64,000 nucleotides of DNA. Origin: AP-15 sp035503615 (GTDB taxonomy: Bacteria > Pseudomonadota > Alphaproteobacteria > ATCC43930 > CGMCC-115725). The position numbers were made by a program, and so were the translations under genes. Location: the NCBI GenBank assembly GCA_035503615.1, contig DATJTI010000088.1:1-64000 (forward strand). Direction: 5' to 3'. The notes below the pieces were generated by a model, which saw only the letters and a list, made by a program, of their open reading frames with translations, did not search any database and was not told where the DNA came from. This document shows, piece by piece, positions 34,334 through 43,640 of this stretch (its first letter is position 1; each line of letters starts with the position of its first letter).

Positions 34334-36245
34334 ACGGCCGGCAAGCGGCCTGTCTCGCCCCCGGCGCGATGGCCTGTCTCGCCCCCGGCGCGATGGCCTG
34401 TCCCGCCCCCGGCGCGATGGCTTGTCTCGGCCTCGGCGCGATGGCCTGTCCTGGCCCCGGCGCGATGGCCTGACCCTGCTGCTCGTCGTCGCCGCAGGCC
34501 TGACCCGCGCGGCCCCGGCGATCGCCCAGCCCACCAATGCCGGCGGCACCCTGGGACTGGCGCCGAACGTGAACGCGCCGAGCGGTCTGGAGCAGCCGGT
34601 TACGCCCGCGAGCGGCACCCCGCCCGAGATCCTGCCGCCGACACCGACCGGCCCGTTCGGCCTGCCCAACCCGCTGACGCCACCCAACGCCCTGCCCAGC
34701 GGCATCACGGCGGCGCCGCCCGCGCAGGCTCCGTATTCGCTGACGCTGCCGTCGCCCGGTGCGGGTATCACGACGCTGCAGCAATACAACCCCAACGCGC
34801 CGGCGATTTTGATCCAACCGACCGCGACGGTCGGCGAAATCCTGACCGACAACGTCTTTTATACGCACTCCGATCGCACCGCGGCAGCCGAGACGACGCT
34901 GACCCCGGGTGTCTCGATTTCCGCCGATACGCCGCGGCTGCAGGGCGTGGCGACCGCGCAGGTCCAGGGCAGCCTGTACACGCCGACCAGCAGCCTCGAC
35001 CAGATCTTCGCCGATGTCTATGCGAACGGCACCCTGACCGTGGTGCCCGATCATTTTTTTGTCGATGCCGCGAGCAGTATCTCGCAAGCCTCGAACCTGC
35101 CCGGGCTCGGCTTTGTCAATGCGAGCCAGCTGCCGCGTACCCAGCAGACCCAGGTATACACCAACACGATCTCGCCCTATCTGCGCGAATCCTACGATGG
35201 CGAGGTCGATACCGAATTACGCTACCGCTTCGGCGCGACCAATTTCGGCGGCAATACCGCGACGACAGCGTCGATCCTGCCGACCGAGAACAACAATCTG
35301 GCCAGCGGGATCCTGAACGAGGGCACACTGACCGTCGCCACCGGCCGCAATTTCCAGCGGGCCATGTCGCGGCTGACCGTCGATGTCTCCGGCTTCAACT
35401 CAAATTCGACCAGCCAAAATTCACAATTCAGTTCGTATGACGATCTGCAATACCAGATCACCCCCGACATCGCGGCGCTGGGCCGGATCGGCTATCAGAA
35501 CATCCGCTATCCGTTCGCTCCGGCTGCGACCTTCGCCGGTCCGACCTGGCTGGTCGGCGGGCGTCTCGGGCTCGGCGGCAATTACGGCTATGTTAGCCTG
35601 GAATACGGTGTGCAGCAAGGTGTGTACGGCTTTACCGGCTCCGCATTGTACCAGGTGACGCCGACGATCACGGTGCAGGCGAGCTTGGTGCAGGGCATCA
35701 ATTCGCCGGCCGAATTCCTGCAAACCTCGCTGGCGAACTCGACTTTGAGCCCGAATGGCGCGATCGTCGACCAGTCGTTGGGCCTGCCGACGAATTTCTA
35801 TCTGCCGGGTTCGGGATTGACCAACACCGTCTATCGCGAGCACCTGTTCAATGCGCAAATCACCGATTCGATCGGCCCGAACAGCTATGGGATCTATGGC
35901 TATTACACCAATCAGACTCCACTGACGCCGCCGGTCACTGCCCCGACCAAGAGTGCCGGCGCCAATCTGTCGTGGACGCGGGATATCCGGCCGAACCTCA
36001 ACGGTACTGCGTCGGTCGGCTACGCCAACACGTCGAATGCGGTGAGCCCGGTTACGCTGACCGCGGTCAGCAGCATCAACACGCTATCTGCCAGTCTCGG
36101 CGTCAACTACCTGTTCGCCCGGGCCTTGACCGGTTCGCTACTCTATAGCTTCACCTATGAACCCAATGGCGCCACCGTCCTGTCCGGGCGCAATGGCGAT
36201 GTAGTGGTGAACTCGCTGCAGCTGCAGCTGACCAAGGCGTTCTGA
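34314..36245 (+). CDS. XrtA-associated outer-membrane barrel protein with an Arg-rich repeated N-region
   Basis: 643 residues from ATG 34314 (GTG 34287 and ATG 34299 are in-frame alternatives). The signal peptide is odd: before the hydrophobic core (LTLLLVVAAGLTRAAPAIAQ) lie five copies of the octapeptide GLSRPRRD (one with W for R), encoded by the repeat at 34347-34466. A Pro-rich segment follows, then a long beta-strand-rich region (many Tyr/Gly/Asn alternations, ending LQLQLTKAF with the terminal Phe of outer-membrane barrels). This matches the TIGR03016-type protein of XrtA loci, likely part of the export pore. Confidence 0.85.
   Translation: MHRRGPERPASGLSRPRRDGLSRPRRDGLSRPRRDGLSRPRRDGLSWPRRDGLTLLLVVAAGLTRAAPAIAQPTNAGGTLGLAPNVNAPSGLEQPVTPASGTPPEILPPTPTGPFGLPNPLTPPNALPSGITAAPPAQAPYSLTLPSPGAGITTLQQYNPNAPAILIQPTATVGEILTDNVFYTHSDRTAAAETTLTPGVSISADTPRLQGVATAQVQGSLYTPTSSLDQIFADVYANGTLTVVPDHFFVDAASSISQASNLPGLGFVNASQLPRTQQTQVYTNTISPYLRESYDGEVDTELRYRFGATNFGGNTATTASILPTENNNLASGILNEGTLTVATGRNFQRAMSRLTVDVSGFNSNSTSQNSQFSSYDDLQYQITPDIAALGRIGYQNIRYPFAPAATFAGPTWLVGGRLGLGGNYGYVSLEYGVQQGVYGFTGSALYQVTPTITVQASLVQGINSPAEFLQTSLANSTLSPNGAIVDQSLGLPTNFYLPGSGLTNTVYREHLFNAQITDSIGPNSYGIYGYYTNQTPLTPPVTAPTKSAGANLSWTRDIRPNLNGTASVGYANTSNAVSPVTLTAVSSINTLSASLGVNYLFARALTGSLLYSFTYEPNGATVLSGRNGDVVVNSLQLQLTKAF
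34347..34466. repeat. 24-bp in-frame tandem repeat, five copies
   Basis: Unit about GGCCTGTCTCGCCCC plus CGGCGCGAT (24 bp), at 34347, 34371, 34395, 34419 and 34443. Copies 1 and 2 are identical, 3 has one change, 4 and 5 several. Each encodes GLSRPRRD, adding ten or more Arg to the N-region of a signal peptide. Confidence 0.95.
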
Positions 36246-36249
36246 GCCG

Positions 36250-37242
36250 ATGTACGCCGAATTCTACGGGCTCGCCACCCGTCCGTTTCAGCTGACGCCC
36301 GACGCCCGTTTCTTTTTCGAGAGCACGGTGCACCGGCAGGCGATGGCCTATCTGGTCTATGGGCTGCATCACGCCGAAGGCTTCATCATCGTCACCGGCG
36401 AGGTCGGCGCGGGCAAGACAATCCTCGTCGACAATCTGTTGTCGACGATCAATCAAGACGGCTTTGTCACCGCCAAGATCGTGACCAGCCAACTCGGCGG
36501 CGACGACCTGTTGCATCTGGTCGCCGCCGGCTTCGGCGTCGCCAGGGAAGGGTTGGCCAAGGGTCCGCTGCTGCAGCGCATCAGCGAGTTTGTGTTGGCC
36601 CAGCACCGCAGCGGCAAGCGGGTGCTGCTGATCGTCGACGAGGCGCAGAACCTGTCCTTCGAAGCGCTCGAAGAGCTGCGCATGCTGTCCAACATCGTTG
36701 TCGACAAGACGATGGCGTTGCAGAGCTTTCTGCTCGGCCAGCCGCAGTTCCGCGCGATCCTGGGCAGCCCCGGGCTCGAGCAATTGCGCCAACGCGTGAC
36801 GGCGGCCTACCATCTCGGACCGCTCAGTGAAGCCGAGACCCGCTCCTATATCGAGCACCGCCTGCGCCGCGCCGAGTGGAAGGACGACCCGCATTTTACC
36901 GAATCATCGTTCCCGCTGATCTACCGCCACACCGAAGGCGTGCCGCGGCGCATCAACACCTTGTGCTCGCGCCTGCTGCTGTACGGATTTCTCGAACAGC
37001 TCCACACGCTTTCCGCCGAGGCGGTCGAGAAGGTCGCGAACGACCTGCGCGAGGAGATATCGGTGGTCACCAGCCCGGCGGCCGCCGACAACGGAAGCCG
37101 CGGGGAGGTGGGGCGCGGTGAAATCATGCACGGCTTGACCGAGCGGGTGGCACTGTTGGAAAGAAATGTCTGCAAGCACGACCGATTACTGCGGCGCGCG
37201 ATCGAGATTGCCGCACAATATTTTCAGGGAGAGCGGCAGTGA
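36250..37242 (+). CDS. XrtA-associated ExeA-like AAA ATPase
   Basis: 330 residues. MYAEFYGLATRPFQLTPD is the family start. Walker A is TGEVGAGKTILV near residue 55 and Walker B VLLIVDEAQNLS. The late HTEGVPRRINTLCSRLL motif is typical of ExeA/GspA ATPases. The C-terminal helix (MHGLTERVALLERN) may oligomerise. This is the TIGR03015-type ATPase found in XrtA loci, thought to energise export or sorting. It overlaps the next gene by 4 nt (GTGA). Confidence 0.9.
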   Translation: MYAEFYGLATRPFQLTPDARFFFESTVHRQAMAYLVYGLHHAEGFIIVTGEVGAGKTILVDNLLSTINQDGFVTAKIVTSQLGGDDLLHLVAAGFGVAREGLAKGPLLQRISEFVLAQHRSGKRVLLIVDEAQNLSFEALEELRMLSNIVVDKTMALQSFLLGQPQFRAILGSPGLEQLRQRVTAAYHLGPLSEAETRSYIEHRLRRAEWKDDPHFTESSFPLIYRHTEGVPRRINTLCSRLLLYGFLEQLHTLSAEAVEKVANDLREEISVVTSPAAADNGSRGEVGRGEIMHGLTERVALLERNVCKHDRLLRRAIEIAAQYFQGERQ

Positions 37243-38234
37243 CCGATCCGGCTGCAGTGATGTTCGCCCCGGCACCGATGCCAGCCCCGCCACCGGGCCG
37301 CGACGGTCGAACGGTAGCGCCGATCGGTGGTGGCGCGGGTTCGCCATCGCGCGTCACCGGGGCCATGACCATCGATGTCGAAGACTATTTCCAGGTCGAG
37401 GCGTTCGCCGCGACGATCGACCGGCGCGACTGGGATCGGCTGCCGTCGCGGGTCGAGCGCAACGTCTGTCGCCTGCTGGATCTGCTCGCCGAGGCGGAGG
37501 TCGAGGCGACATTCTTCACGCTCGGCGGGATCGTCCGCCGCCACCCGCAGCTGGCGCGGCGCATCGTCGCCGGCGGCCATGAGCTGGCCAGTCACGGGAC
37601 CGATCACGGCCGGGTCGACCGCCAGTCCCGCGCCGCCTTCCGCGCCGATATCCGCGACAGCAAGCACATCCTCGAAGATGCTGGCGGGGTCGCGGTGCAC
37701 GGCTACCGGGCTCCGACCTTCTCGATCGGCCGCGCCACGCTGTGGGCGCATGCGATCCTGGCCGAGGAGGGCTATCGCTACAGTTCGAGCGTCTATCCGA
37801 TCCGGCACGATCTTTATGGCAGCCCCGGCGCGCCACGCGCGGCGTTCGCCCCGTGTTCCGGCATCATCGAAGTCCCGCTGACCGCGGTGCCGCTCTGTGG
37901 GCTCGACGTGCCGGCCTCGGGCGGCGGCTATTTCCGCCTGTTTCCATACCCGCTGACACGATGGCTGCTGCGTCGTGCCAGCCGCATCGGCGCGCCGCCG
38001 GCGATCTTCTATCTGCATCCGTGGGAGATCGATCCCGAGCAGCCGCGCCAGCGCCAAGCGCCGTTGCGCTCGCGGTTTCGCCACTACCTCAATCTCCACC
38101 GCACGGAGCCACGCCTGCGGCGATTGCTGCGGAATTTCGCGTGGACGCGCATGGACCGGCTGTTCCTGGCCGAGGGGTCGGGCCCGTATCCGCTGATCAC
38201 GGCATGGACGGATCATCGCGCGCGGCCGCGGTAA
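37239..38234 (+). CDS. XrtA-associated polysaccharide deacetylase
   Basis: 331 residues, NodB-fold deacetylase. The catalytic set is visible: MTIDVEDYFQVEAF (Asp pair) near residue 45, FFTLGGIV, the metal-site motif HELASHGTDHGRV, and RAPTFSIG. Starts with GTG overlapping the preceding stop. A long Pro-rich N-terminus precedes the domain. Likely removes acetyl groups from the exported polysaccharide. Overlaps the next gene by 31 nt, so coupled translation is expected. Confidence 0.9.
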   Translation: MTDPAAVMFAPAPMPAPPPGRDGRTVAPIGGGAGSPSRVTGAMTIDVEDYFQVEAFAATIDRRDWDRLPSRVERNVCRLLDLLAEAEVEATFFTLGGIVRRHPQLARRIVAGGHELASHGTDHGRVDRQSRAAFRADIRDSKHILEDAGGVAVHGYRAPTFSIGRATLWAHAILAEEGYRYSSSVYPIRHDLYGSPGAPRAAFAPCSGIIEVPLTAVPLCGLDVPASGGGYFRLFPYPLTRWLLRRASRIGAPPAIFYLHPWEIDPEQPRQRQAPLRSRFRHYLNLHRTEPRLRRLLRNFAWTRMDRLFLAEGSGPYPLITAWTDHRARPR

Positions 38235-39250
38235 GGCCGTTCGAGAGCGGTGATGCCGGGCGCTGGGACGAGTTCATCCGCGGCTGCGCCGATGCAACCT
38301 TCTTTCATCTCTCGGCATGGCGACGGGTCATCGAGCGCGCCTTCGGCCACCGCACGCATTATCTGCTGGCCGAGCGCGGCGGGGTCGTGACCGGCGTCCT
38401 GCCATTGACGCATGTCAAATCGCCGCTGTTCGGCTCCTCGCTGATCTCGAATGCGTTCGCGGTGCATGGCGGCCCGGTCGCTGCTGACGAGGATAGCCGG
38501 CGGGCCCTGGAGCAGGCGGCGGCGCGGCTGATGGACCGGCTCGGCGTCGGCGTGCTCGAACTGCGCGGCTTCTCCCCCGGTCGTGCCGGTTGGCCCCAGA
38601 AATCAGGGCTCTACGCCAATTTTCGCAAGCCGATCGCGCCCGCCGTCGCCGCCAATCTGAAAGCGATCCCGCGCAAGCAGCGGGCGATGGTCCGCAAGGG
38701 CATCGACGGCGGATTGCGATCGGAAATCGATCATCATCCCGACCGGCTGCATCGCATTTATGCCGAAAGTGTCCGAAATCTCGGGACTCCGGTGTTTGCC
38801 AAATCGTATTTTGAGATCCTGCTGCAGGAGTTTGCCGATCGCTGCGATATCGTGACGATCACCAGCGATGGCGCGGCGGTAGCCTCGGTGCTGAACTTCT
38901 ATTTCCGCGACGAGGTCTTGCCGTTCTATGGCGGCGGGACGACCGTGGCGCGCCAGTTGGCGGCGAACGACTTCCTCTATTGGGAGGTCATGCGCCGGGC
39001 GTGCGAGCGGGGCTGCCGCGTCTTCGATTTCGGTCGCAGCAAGCTCGGCACCGGGGCCTATGCGTTCAAATGCCATTGGGGTTTTGCACCGACCCCGCTC
39101 GTCTACCAGTTCCGGCTGGGTGAGGGTCGCGACGTTCCCGATCTGAACCCGCTCAACCCGAAGCTGCGATTTTTTGTTTCCGCCTGGAAGAAGCTGCCAC
39201 TGCCGCTCGCCAATCGGCTCGGCCCGTTGATCGTCAAGGGGATCGGCTGA
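38204..39250 (+). CDS. XrtA-associated FemAB-like protein
   Basis: 348 residues of the FemAB/GNAT-like (TIGR03019) family. VRPFESGDAGRWDEFI starts the first acyltransferase-like half, and FYGGGTTVARQLAANDFLYWEVMRRACERG and FDFGRSKLGTGAYAFKCHWG belong to the second. Such proteins transfer aminoacyl or acyl groups; the substrate here may be the polysaccharide or a PEP-CTERM protein. The ATG at 38204 lies inside the end of the deacetylase gene. Confidence 0.88.
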   Translation: MDGSSRAAAVRPFESGDAGRWDEFIRGCADATFFHLSAWRRVIERAFGHRTHYLLAERGGVVTGVLPLTHVKSPLFGSSLISNAFAVHGGPVAADEDSRRALEQAAARLMDRLGVGVLELRGFSPGRAGWPQKSGLYANFRKPIAPAVAANLKAIPRKQRAMVRKGIDGGLRSEIDHHPDRLHRIYAESVRNLGTPVFAKSYFEILLQEFADRCDIVTITSDGAAVASVLNFYFRDEVLPFYGGGTTVARQLAANDFLYWEVMRRACERGCRVFDFGRSKLGTGAYAFKCHWGFAPTPLVYQFRLGEGRDVPDLNPLNPKLRFFVSAWKKLPLPLANRLGPLIVKGIG

Positions 39251-39252
39251 CA

Positions 39253-40914
39253 ATGGCGCTCAACCCGGAGGCGAAATTGCCGCAGCCCCGCGCCGAGCCG
39301 CCGGCAACGCCGCTGGCGCCCACGGTCCGCCTGGCGGCGGGCTCCGCTGCGGCGGCGTCTCGGTGGTGGCTGGCGGCAGGTCTGATCGGGGCGGCCGGCC
39401 TGTTGTTCGGCGTGCTGTTCCATCACGACATGGCCGGCGCGGTCCGCGTGTGGATCGAATCCACGGCCTACAATCACTGCTTCCTGATATTGCCGCTGGT
39501 CGGCTTTCTGTTGTGGGACCGGCGAACAGTCATCACCGCCAACACGCCGGCGCCAAATTTTTGGCCGCTGCTGCTGCTGCCATTGCTGTCGGCGGTGTGG
39601 CTCGTCGCCGCGGTTCTCGATATCAACGAAGGACGACAGCTGGCGGTCGTCGCCATGTTCGAGATCGTGCTACTGGTGACGCTCGGGCCGGCCCTGTTCC
39701 GCAAGCTGCTCGCCCCGTTGCTGTTCCTGTTCTTTCTGGTGCCGACCGGCGCATTCCTGGTCCCCTCGCTGCAAACGATTACCGCCAGGATTGTCGTCGC
39801 CGGGCTGCACGCGCTGCACATCCCGGTGTTTTCCGACGGCTACATGATCGAGATCCCCGAAGGGAGTTTCGAGATCGCCGAAGCCTGCGCCGGGCTGCGG
39901 TTTCTGATCGCCTCGACCGTCTTCGGCTGCTTTTTCGCGGTGGTGATGTATCGCAGCTGGCTGCGCCGCGCCCTGTTCATCATCCTGTCGCTGAGCGTGC
40001 CGATCGGGGCCAACGGCATGCGCGCTCTGGGCATCATCTATCTGGCGCATCTCGAAGGCAGCGCCACCGCGGTCGAGGCCGATCACATCATCTATGGCTG
40101 GTTGTTTTTTTCGCTGGTGATCCTGCTGCTGATCGCGATCGGCATGTCGTTTGTCGACAAGGGTGCGCAGCCGCTGCCGCCGTCGCTGCCCGATCCCGAT
40201 GCGTCGTGCCCGCCGCCGCCTTGGCGATTTGTTACGGCAGCCGCGGTGGCGGTGCTGCTCGCGGCCGCCGGACCCGCCTACGCGGCGCGGCTCGACAGCT
40301 GGTTCTCGGCGGCGTCATTGCCCGCGACGGTCGGCCCGCCGGCGGTTGCCCCGGCATGGCGTGCCGTCGCCGCCGCCGGGATCGGATGGCGGCCGGTCGT
40401 GTATGGTGCCGACCGCCAATTCCAGCAGAGCTACACCACCCCGGATTCGGGTGTCGTCATCCGCTATATCGCACTTTATCGCTTGCGTGCGGTCGGCAAT
40501 GCGCTGACCAACACCGATAATCGGGTCGCCGACGACCATGCCTGGCGGATCGCACTGCAGATGCCCGGCGAGGCCCGGGTGCAGGGCGCACCGGTGCCGG
40601 TGACGAGCACCCAGATTGTCAGCGGTCCGCGCCGCCGGCTGGTCTGGTCGTTCTATGTCGTCGACGGAAGGATTTCGAGCGGATTGCTGCGCACGAAATT
40701 GCTCCAGGCACGCGCGGTGCTGCTGCGCCGTTCGCCGCTGGCGGCGTTCGTCGTGATATCGGCGAGCATGGACGATCCGAGCGATCCTGCGCGGCAGCAG
40801 CTCGAGCGCTTTTTGCAGGCAAGCGAGCCCATTCCCCAATATCTCGACGAACTCGCCCACCCGGCCCGTGGTTCCGTCGGCGCAATCCGGGCTAAGCCGG
40901 CCGTGGCGGGGTGA
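39253..40914 (+). CDS. xrtA: Exosortase A with fused C-terminal EpsI domain
   Basis: A 553-residue membrane cysteine transpeptidase that cleaves and anchors PEP-CTERM proteins. Several membrane helices fill residues 38-300. The catalytic residues are in place: Cys212 in AEACAGLRFLIAS, Arg257 in GANGMRALGIIYLAH and His278 in EADHIIYGW. Residues from about 325 onward form an EpsI-like soluble domain (RPVVYGADRQFQQSY, VRYIALYR-type strands), the fused form seen in many XrtA proteins. It starts 3 nt after the FemAB stop. Confidence 0.93.
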   Translation: MALNPEAKLPQPRAEPPATPLAPTVRLAAGSAAAASRWWLAAGLIGAAGLLFGVLFHHDMAGAVRVWIESTAYNHCFLILPLVGFLLWDRRTVITANTPAPNFWPLLLLPLLSAVWLVAAVLDINEGRQLAVVAMFEIVLLVTLGPALFRKLLAPLLFLFFLVPTGAFLVPSLQTITARIVVAGLHALHIPVFSDGYMIEIPEGSFEIAEACAGLRFLIASTVFGCFFAVVMYRSWLRRALFIILSLSVPIGANGMRALGIIYLAHLEGSATAVEADHIIYGWLFFSLVILLLIAIGMSFVDKGAQPLPPSLPDPDASCPPPPWRFVTAAAVAVLLAAAGPAYAARLDSWFSAASLPATVGPPAVAPAWRAVAAAGIGWRPVVYGADRQFQQSYTTPDSGVVIRYIALYRLRAVGNALTNTDNRVADDHAWRIALQMPGEARVQGAPVPVTSTQIVSGPRRRLVWSFYVVDGRISSGLLRTKLLQARAVLLRRSPLAAFVVISASMDDPSDPARQQLERFLQASEPIPQYLDELAHPARGSVGAIRAKPAVAG

Positions 40915-41032
40915 GAAGGCGGGTGAAAAAATGGCCGCTCCTCGCCGGGTCTCCTGCACGCCGCTGGATGATGCCGAATTGCGCGGCGGCGCTCGAGCGA
41001 TTGGCGAGCCGCACCGTGCCGGTCGCGCCAAT

Positions 41033-42160
41033 CTAATGCCGGGCCGGTCCAGGCTCGGGTCCAGGCTCGCTGTGCCGTGTCGTGCCGGCCGCAGCGCCCG
41101 CACCTCGCCCGCCAGCCCCTCGCCCGTCCGCACCTCGACCGTCCGCACCTCGCCACGGCGCGCAGCGCTCGGCGAGGGCCTTGATTTCGAACGGTGTCGC
41201 CGCCTGGCCGCCGAGCTCACCGGTGAAGAAATCGAGATACTGCTCGATGCGCTGCAAAAACTCGCGCAGATCGGCCTCGCTGCGAACATAGGGAGTATTG
41301 CCGGGTGCCAGCGAAGGGCTGTGATAGGTGAGGCTGAACACCCGGTGGCCCTTGCGCAACAGCGCCAGCGTCAGGCGTCGCTGCTCGGCGAAGGAGATGC
41401 CTTCGGGCGTCAGAGCGATCCGCTCGATCAGCCCGAGATGCGCAAGAATGCCGGGCACGTGCAGCGCTTTCAGCCGCTCGTTCATGGTCAGCACGTGAGC
41501 GGTCGGCCCGATCGGTGCCAAAAGACCAGTGTAACCGATCGACAGCGGGATTTCGAGCAGCGCCGGATCGCCGCCAAACCAGTAGGGTCGTGCCTTGCAA
41601 TGCGAAAAGTCGGGCCCGAACTCGCCGCGCAAATCGGTGCCGGGGACCACGCTGACATCGATCTCATAGCCGAGTTCGGCCAGGATCTGCGCGGTCGCGC
41701 GGCCGACACCGTAGCGCCCGGCTTTGTAGATGCGTGGCCGCACCCCAATATTGTCGCTGATGATCCGGGTCAGCTGGACGAGCTTCTCGCGCTCGAGCTC
41801 GAACGGCAGGTTGCCTGGATAGGAGTTTTCGTCGGTGATCTGCTCGACAAACGGGGGATTGTCCCAGGGCTGCAGGTGCGCGCCGATTTCGCAGGTGCCG
41901 GAACGGTGCAACTCACGGATGAATTCATATCCTGCGGGCGTGCTGCTGACCGGGTAATCGAGCACAAAGGTCGGTCGCACCCCGTAGCGTTCGAAGATCG
42001 GCAATGTCTGCAGCTGCCGCTTGACTGAAGTCACCCCAACGGCGCGTCGCGGTTGCTGCCGAGCCCAATTGAATTCGGCCTCGGTGTCGACGACGACGAC
42101 GAGCCGGGGCGGATCGTCGGCAGGCCAGTCGATGATTTTCCAGGTGCTAGGGTCGAGCAT
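41033..42160 (-). CDS. WalW-like polysaccharide deacetylase-fold protein
   Basis: 375 residues on the strand opposite to the rest of the locus. LVVVVDTEAEFNWARQQP near residue 20 is the deacetylase-like motif, followed by FVLDYPVSS, CEIGAHLQPWDNPPFVEQ (metal-site His) and YKAGRYGVGRATAQIL. This fits the WalW/polysaccharide-deacetylase superfamily seen in exopolysaccharide clusters. The C-terminus is low complexity, from the 15-bp repeat at 41095-41154 (GADGR units) and a doubled EPGP. ATG 42160 has only a weak ribosome site. Confidence 0.75.
   Translation of the reverse strand: MLDPSTWKIIDWPADDPPRLVVVVDTEAEFNWARQQPRRAVGVTSVKRQLQTLPIFERYGVRPTFVLDYPVSSTPAGYEFIRELHRSGTCEIGAHLQPWDNPPFVEQITDENSYPGNLPFELEREKLVQLTRIISDNIGVRPRIYKAGRYGVGRATAQILAELGYEIDVSVVPGTDLRGEFGPDFSHCKARPYWFGGDPALLEIPLSIGYTGLLAPIGPTAHVLTMNERLKALHVPGILAHLGLIERIALTPEGISFAEQRRLTLALLRKGHRVFSLTYHSPSLAPGNTPYVRSEADLREFLQRIEQYLDFFTGELGGQAATPFEIKALAERCAPWRGADGRGADGRGAGGRGAGAAAGTTRHSEPGPEPGPARH
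41095..41154. repeat. 15-bp in-frame tandem repeat, four copies, at a gene 3' end
   Basis: Units begin at 41095, 41110, 41125 and 41140; the last two (CGTCCGCACCTCGAC / CGTCCGCACCTCGCC) differ by one base. They encode repeated GADGR/GAGGR in the C-terminal tail of the WalW-like protein. A second small repeat, GGTCCAGGCTCG twice (about 41046-41069), encodes EPGPEPGP. Confidence 0.8.
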
Positions 42161-42344
42161 GCCTTGGCGACCGCGGTTGCAGGCACTCGCCCCCGGTATT
42201 GGCCATCGCGGCAACTCGGCCGTGAGCGACGAGGGGCGAGCGCGAATATTCGTGGGATTGACGAAATCTGGTCCCGCTTGAGACGGACGGCATTGTAACG
42301 TAGCGTAACACAAAGAGGGCAAGGATGCGAGCGACGAGGAAGCG

Positions 42345-43640
42345 GTGCGCCCGGCGAGCCTCTCAGAGCATGTGCCGAAGAAGTTCAGACTCTGTAAATC
42401 GGATGAGCCCGGGGGATTGTCGGCGTCGCCGGTACGGCTGATAATGGCGCCTCGGGAGCGGGGTCCGGCGGTCCCGGTCGCGGCGCCGGCCGGAGAGGAT
42501 GGCCGCGGCCGTCATCTGCTGCATGTCTTTCCGAGCTTCGGCATCGGCGGGTTGCCGTTGCGGATGGCCCGCATCTTCAACCATTTCGGCGTCAGGCTGC
42601 GTCACACGATCGTCGCCCTCGACGATGATTTCGCCGCCGCACGCAACCTCGCCGTAGAGCTCGATCTGAGGCTGCTCCGGCTGGATCGGCGGCGGCGCGG
42701 GATGACCGGTGCGGTGCTGCAAGGGATCCGGGAGTTGCGGCGGCTGCGGCCCGACCTGCTCGTCACCTACAATTGGGGGGCGATCGAATGGGCGATGGCC
42801 AACCGGCTGTTCCCGCTGGCTCGTCAGCTGCATTTCGAAGCCGGTTTCGGCAAGGAGGAGGCCGACACCCAGCTGCGCCGCCGGGTCCTGTTCCGCCGCT
42901 GGGCGCTGGCCCGCGCCGGCGTCGTCGTCGTACCGTCGCGCCGGCTCGAGACGATCGCGCGCCGGGTGTGGCGGCTGCCGGCCGGCAAGGTCGCGTTTGT
43001 CCCCAATGGCGTCGACATCGCCCGGTTTGCCGATCTGCCGCGCGATCCCGCTGCGGGCTTGACCCGGCGGCCGGGCGAGTTGGTGGTCGGCACCGTGGCG
43101 CCGCTGCGTCCGGAAAAGAATATCGGGCGGCTGCTGCGCGCCTTCGCGTTGCTCGGTGCCGGACCCGGTGCCAAGGCCTCATCGACCGGCGCGCCGGCGG
43201 TGCGTCTGGTGATTGCCGGTGACGGGGCCGAACGGCCGGCGCTCGAACGTCTCGCCGGCGAACTGGGGCTGGCCGAGCGGGTGGTCTTTGCCGGTCAGGT
43301 GAGCCCGGAAACGGTGCTCGGCACATTCGACGTCTTCGCGCTGTCGTCCGACACCGAGCAGATGCCGAATGCGTTGCTCGAGGCAATGGCCGCGGGCCGC
43401 GCCATCGCCGCCGTCGATGTCGGCGATGTCAGAGACATGGTGTGCGAGGCCAATCGCACCTTCGTCGTGGCGCGCGACGACACTCGGCTATTGGCGGACG
43501 CGATCGCCCGCCTGCTGCACGATCCGCAAAAGCGGGCGGAACTCGGACGCGACAATCGCCGCCGCGCTGCCGAAGAGTTTTCACAGCAGCAGATGTTTTC
43601 CACCTATTCGTTCATCTTCGACGTCGATCATGTCGTATGA
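42345..43640 (+). CDS. GT4-family glycosyltransferase (XrtA/EPS-associated)
   Basis: 431 residues from GTG 42345, preferred because GAGGA lies just upstream; ATG 42444 gives a 398-residue protein that fits the family start but lacks a ribosome site. GT-B fold: LLHVFPSFGIGGLPLRMARIF is the N-terminal donor-side loop, VPNGVDIARFADLP is diagnostic, GTVAPLRPEKNIGRLL follows, and the EX7E-like stretch is SSDTEQMPNALLEAMAAGR. Resembles TIGR03088-type sugar transferases of exosortase loci. It adds a sugar to a nascent lipid-linked oligosaccharide. Confidence 0.87.
   Translation: MRPASLSEHVPKKFRLCKSDEPGGLSASPVRLIMAPRERGPAVPVAAPAGEDGRGRHLLHVFPSFGIGGLPLRMARIFNHFGVRLRHTIVALDDDFAAARNLAVELDLRLLRLDRRRRGMTGAVLQGIRELRRLRPDLLVTYNWGAIEWAMANRLFPLARQLHFEAGFGKEEADTQLRRRVLFRRWALARAGVVVVPSRRLETIARRVWRLPAGKVAFVPNGVDIARFADLPRDPAAGLTRRPGELVVGTVAPLRPEKNIGRLLRAFALLGAGPGAKASSTGAPAVRLVIAGDGAERPALERLAGELGLAERVVFAGQVSPETVLGTFDVFALSSDTEQMPNALLEAMAAGRAIAAVDVGDVRDMVCEANRTFVVARDDTRLLADAIARLLHDPQKRAELGRDNRRRAAEEFSQQQMFSTYSFIFDVDHVV

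Noticed and set aside
34347..34466. Possible CRISPR array
   Set aside because: Units are directly adjacent without spacers and in frame with a protein; no cas genes. The same holds for the other tandem repeats.
40868..42028. 386-codon plus-strand ORF that would keep the XrtA locus co-directional
   Set aside because: The minus strand encodes a recognisable deacetylase-fold protein; the plus frame has no domain features.
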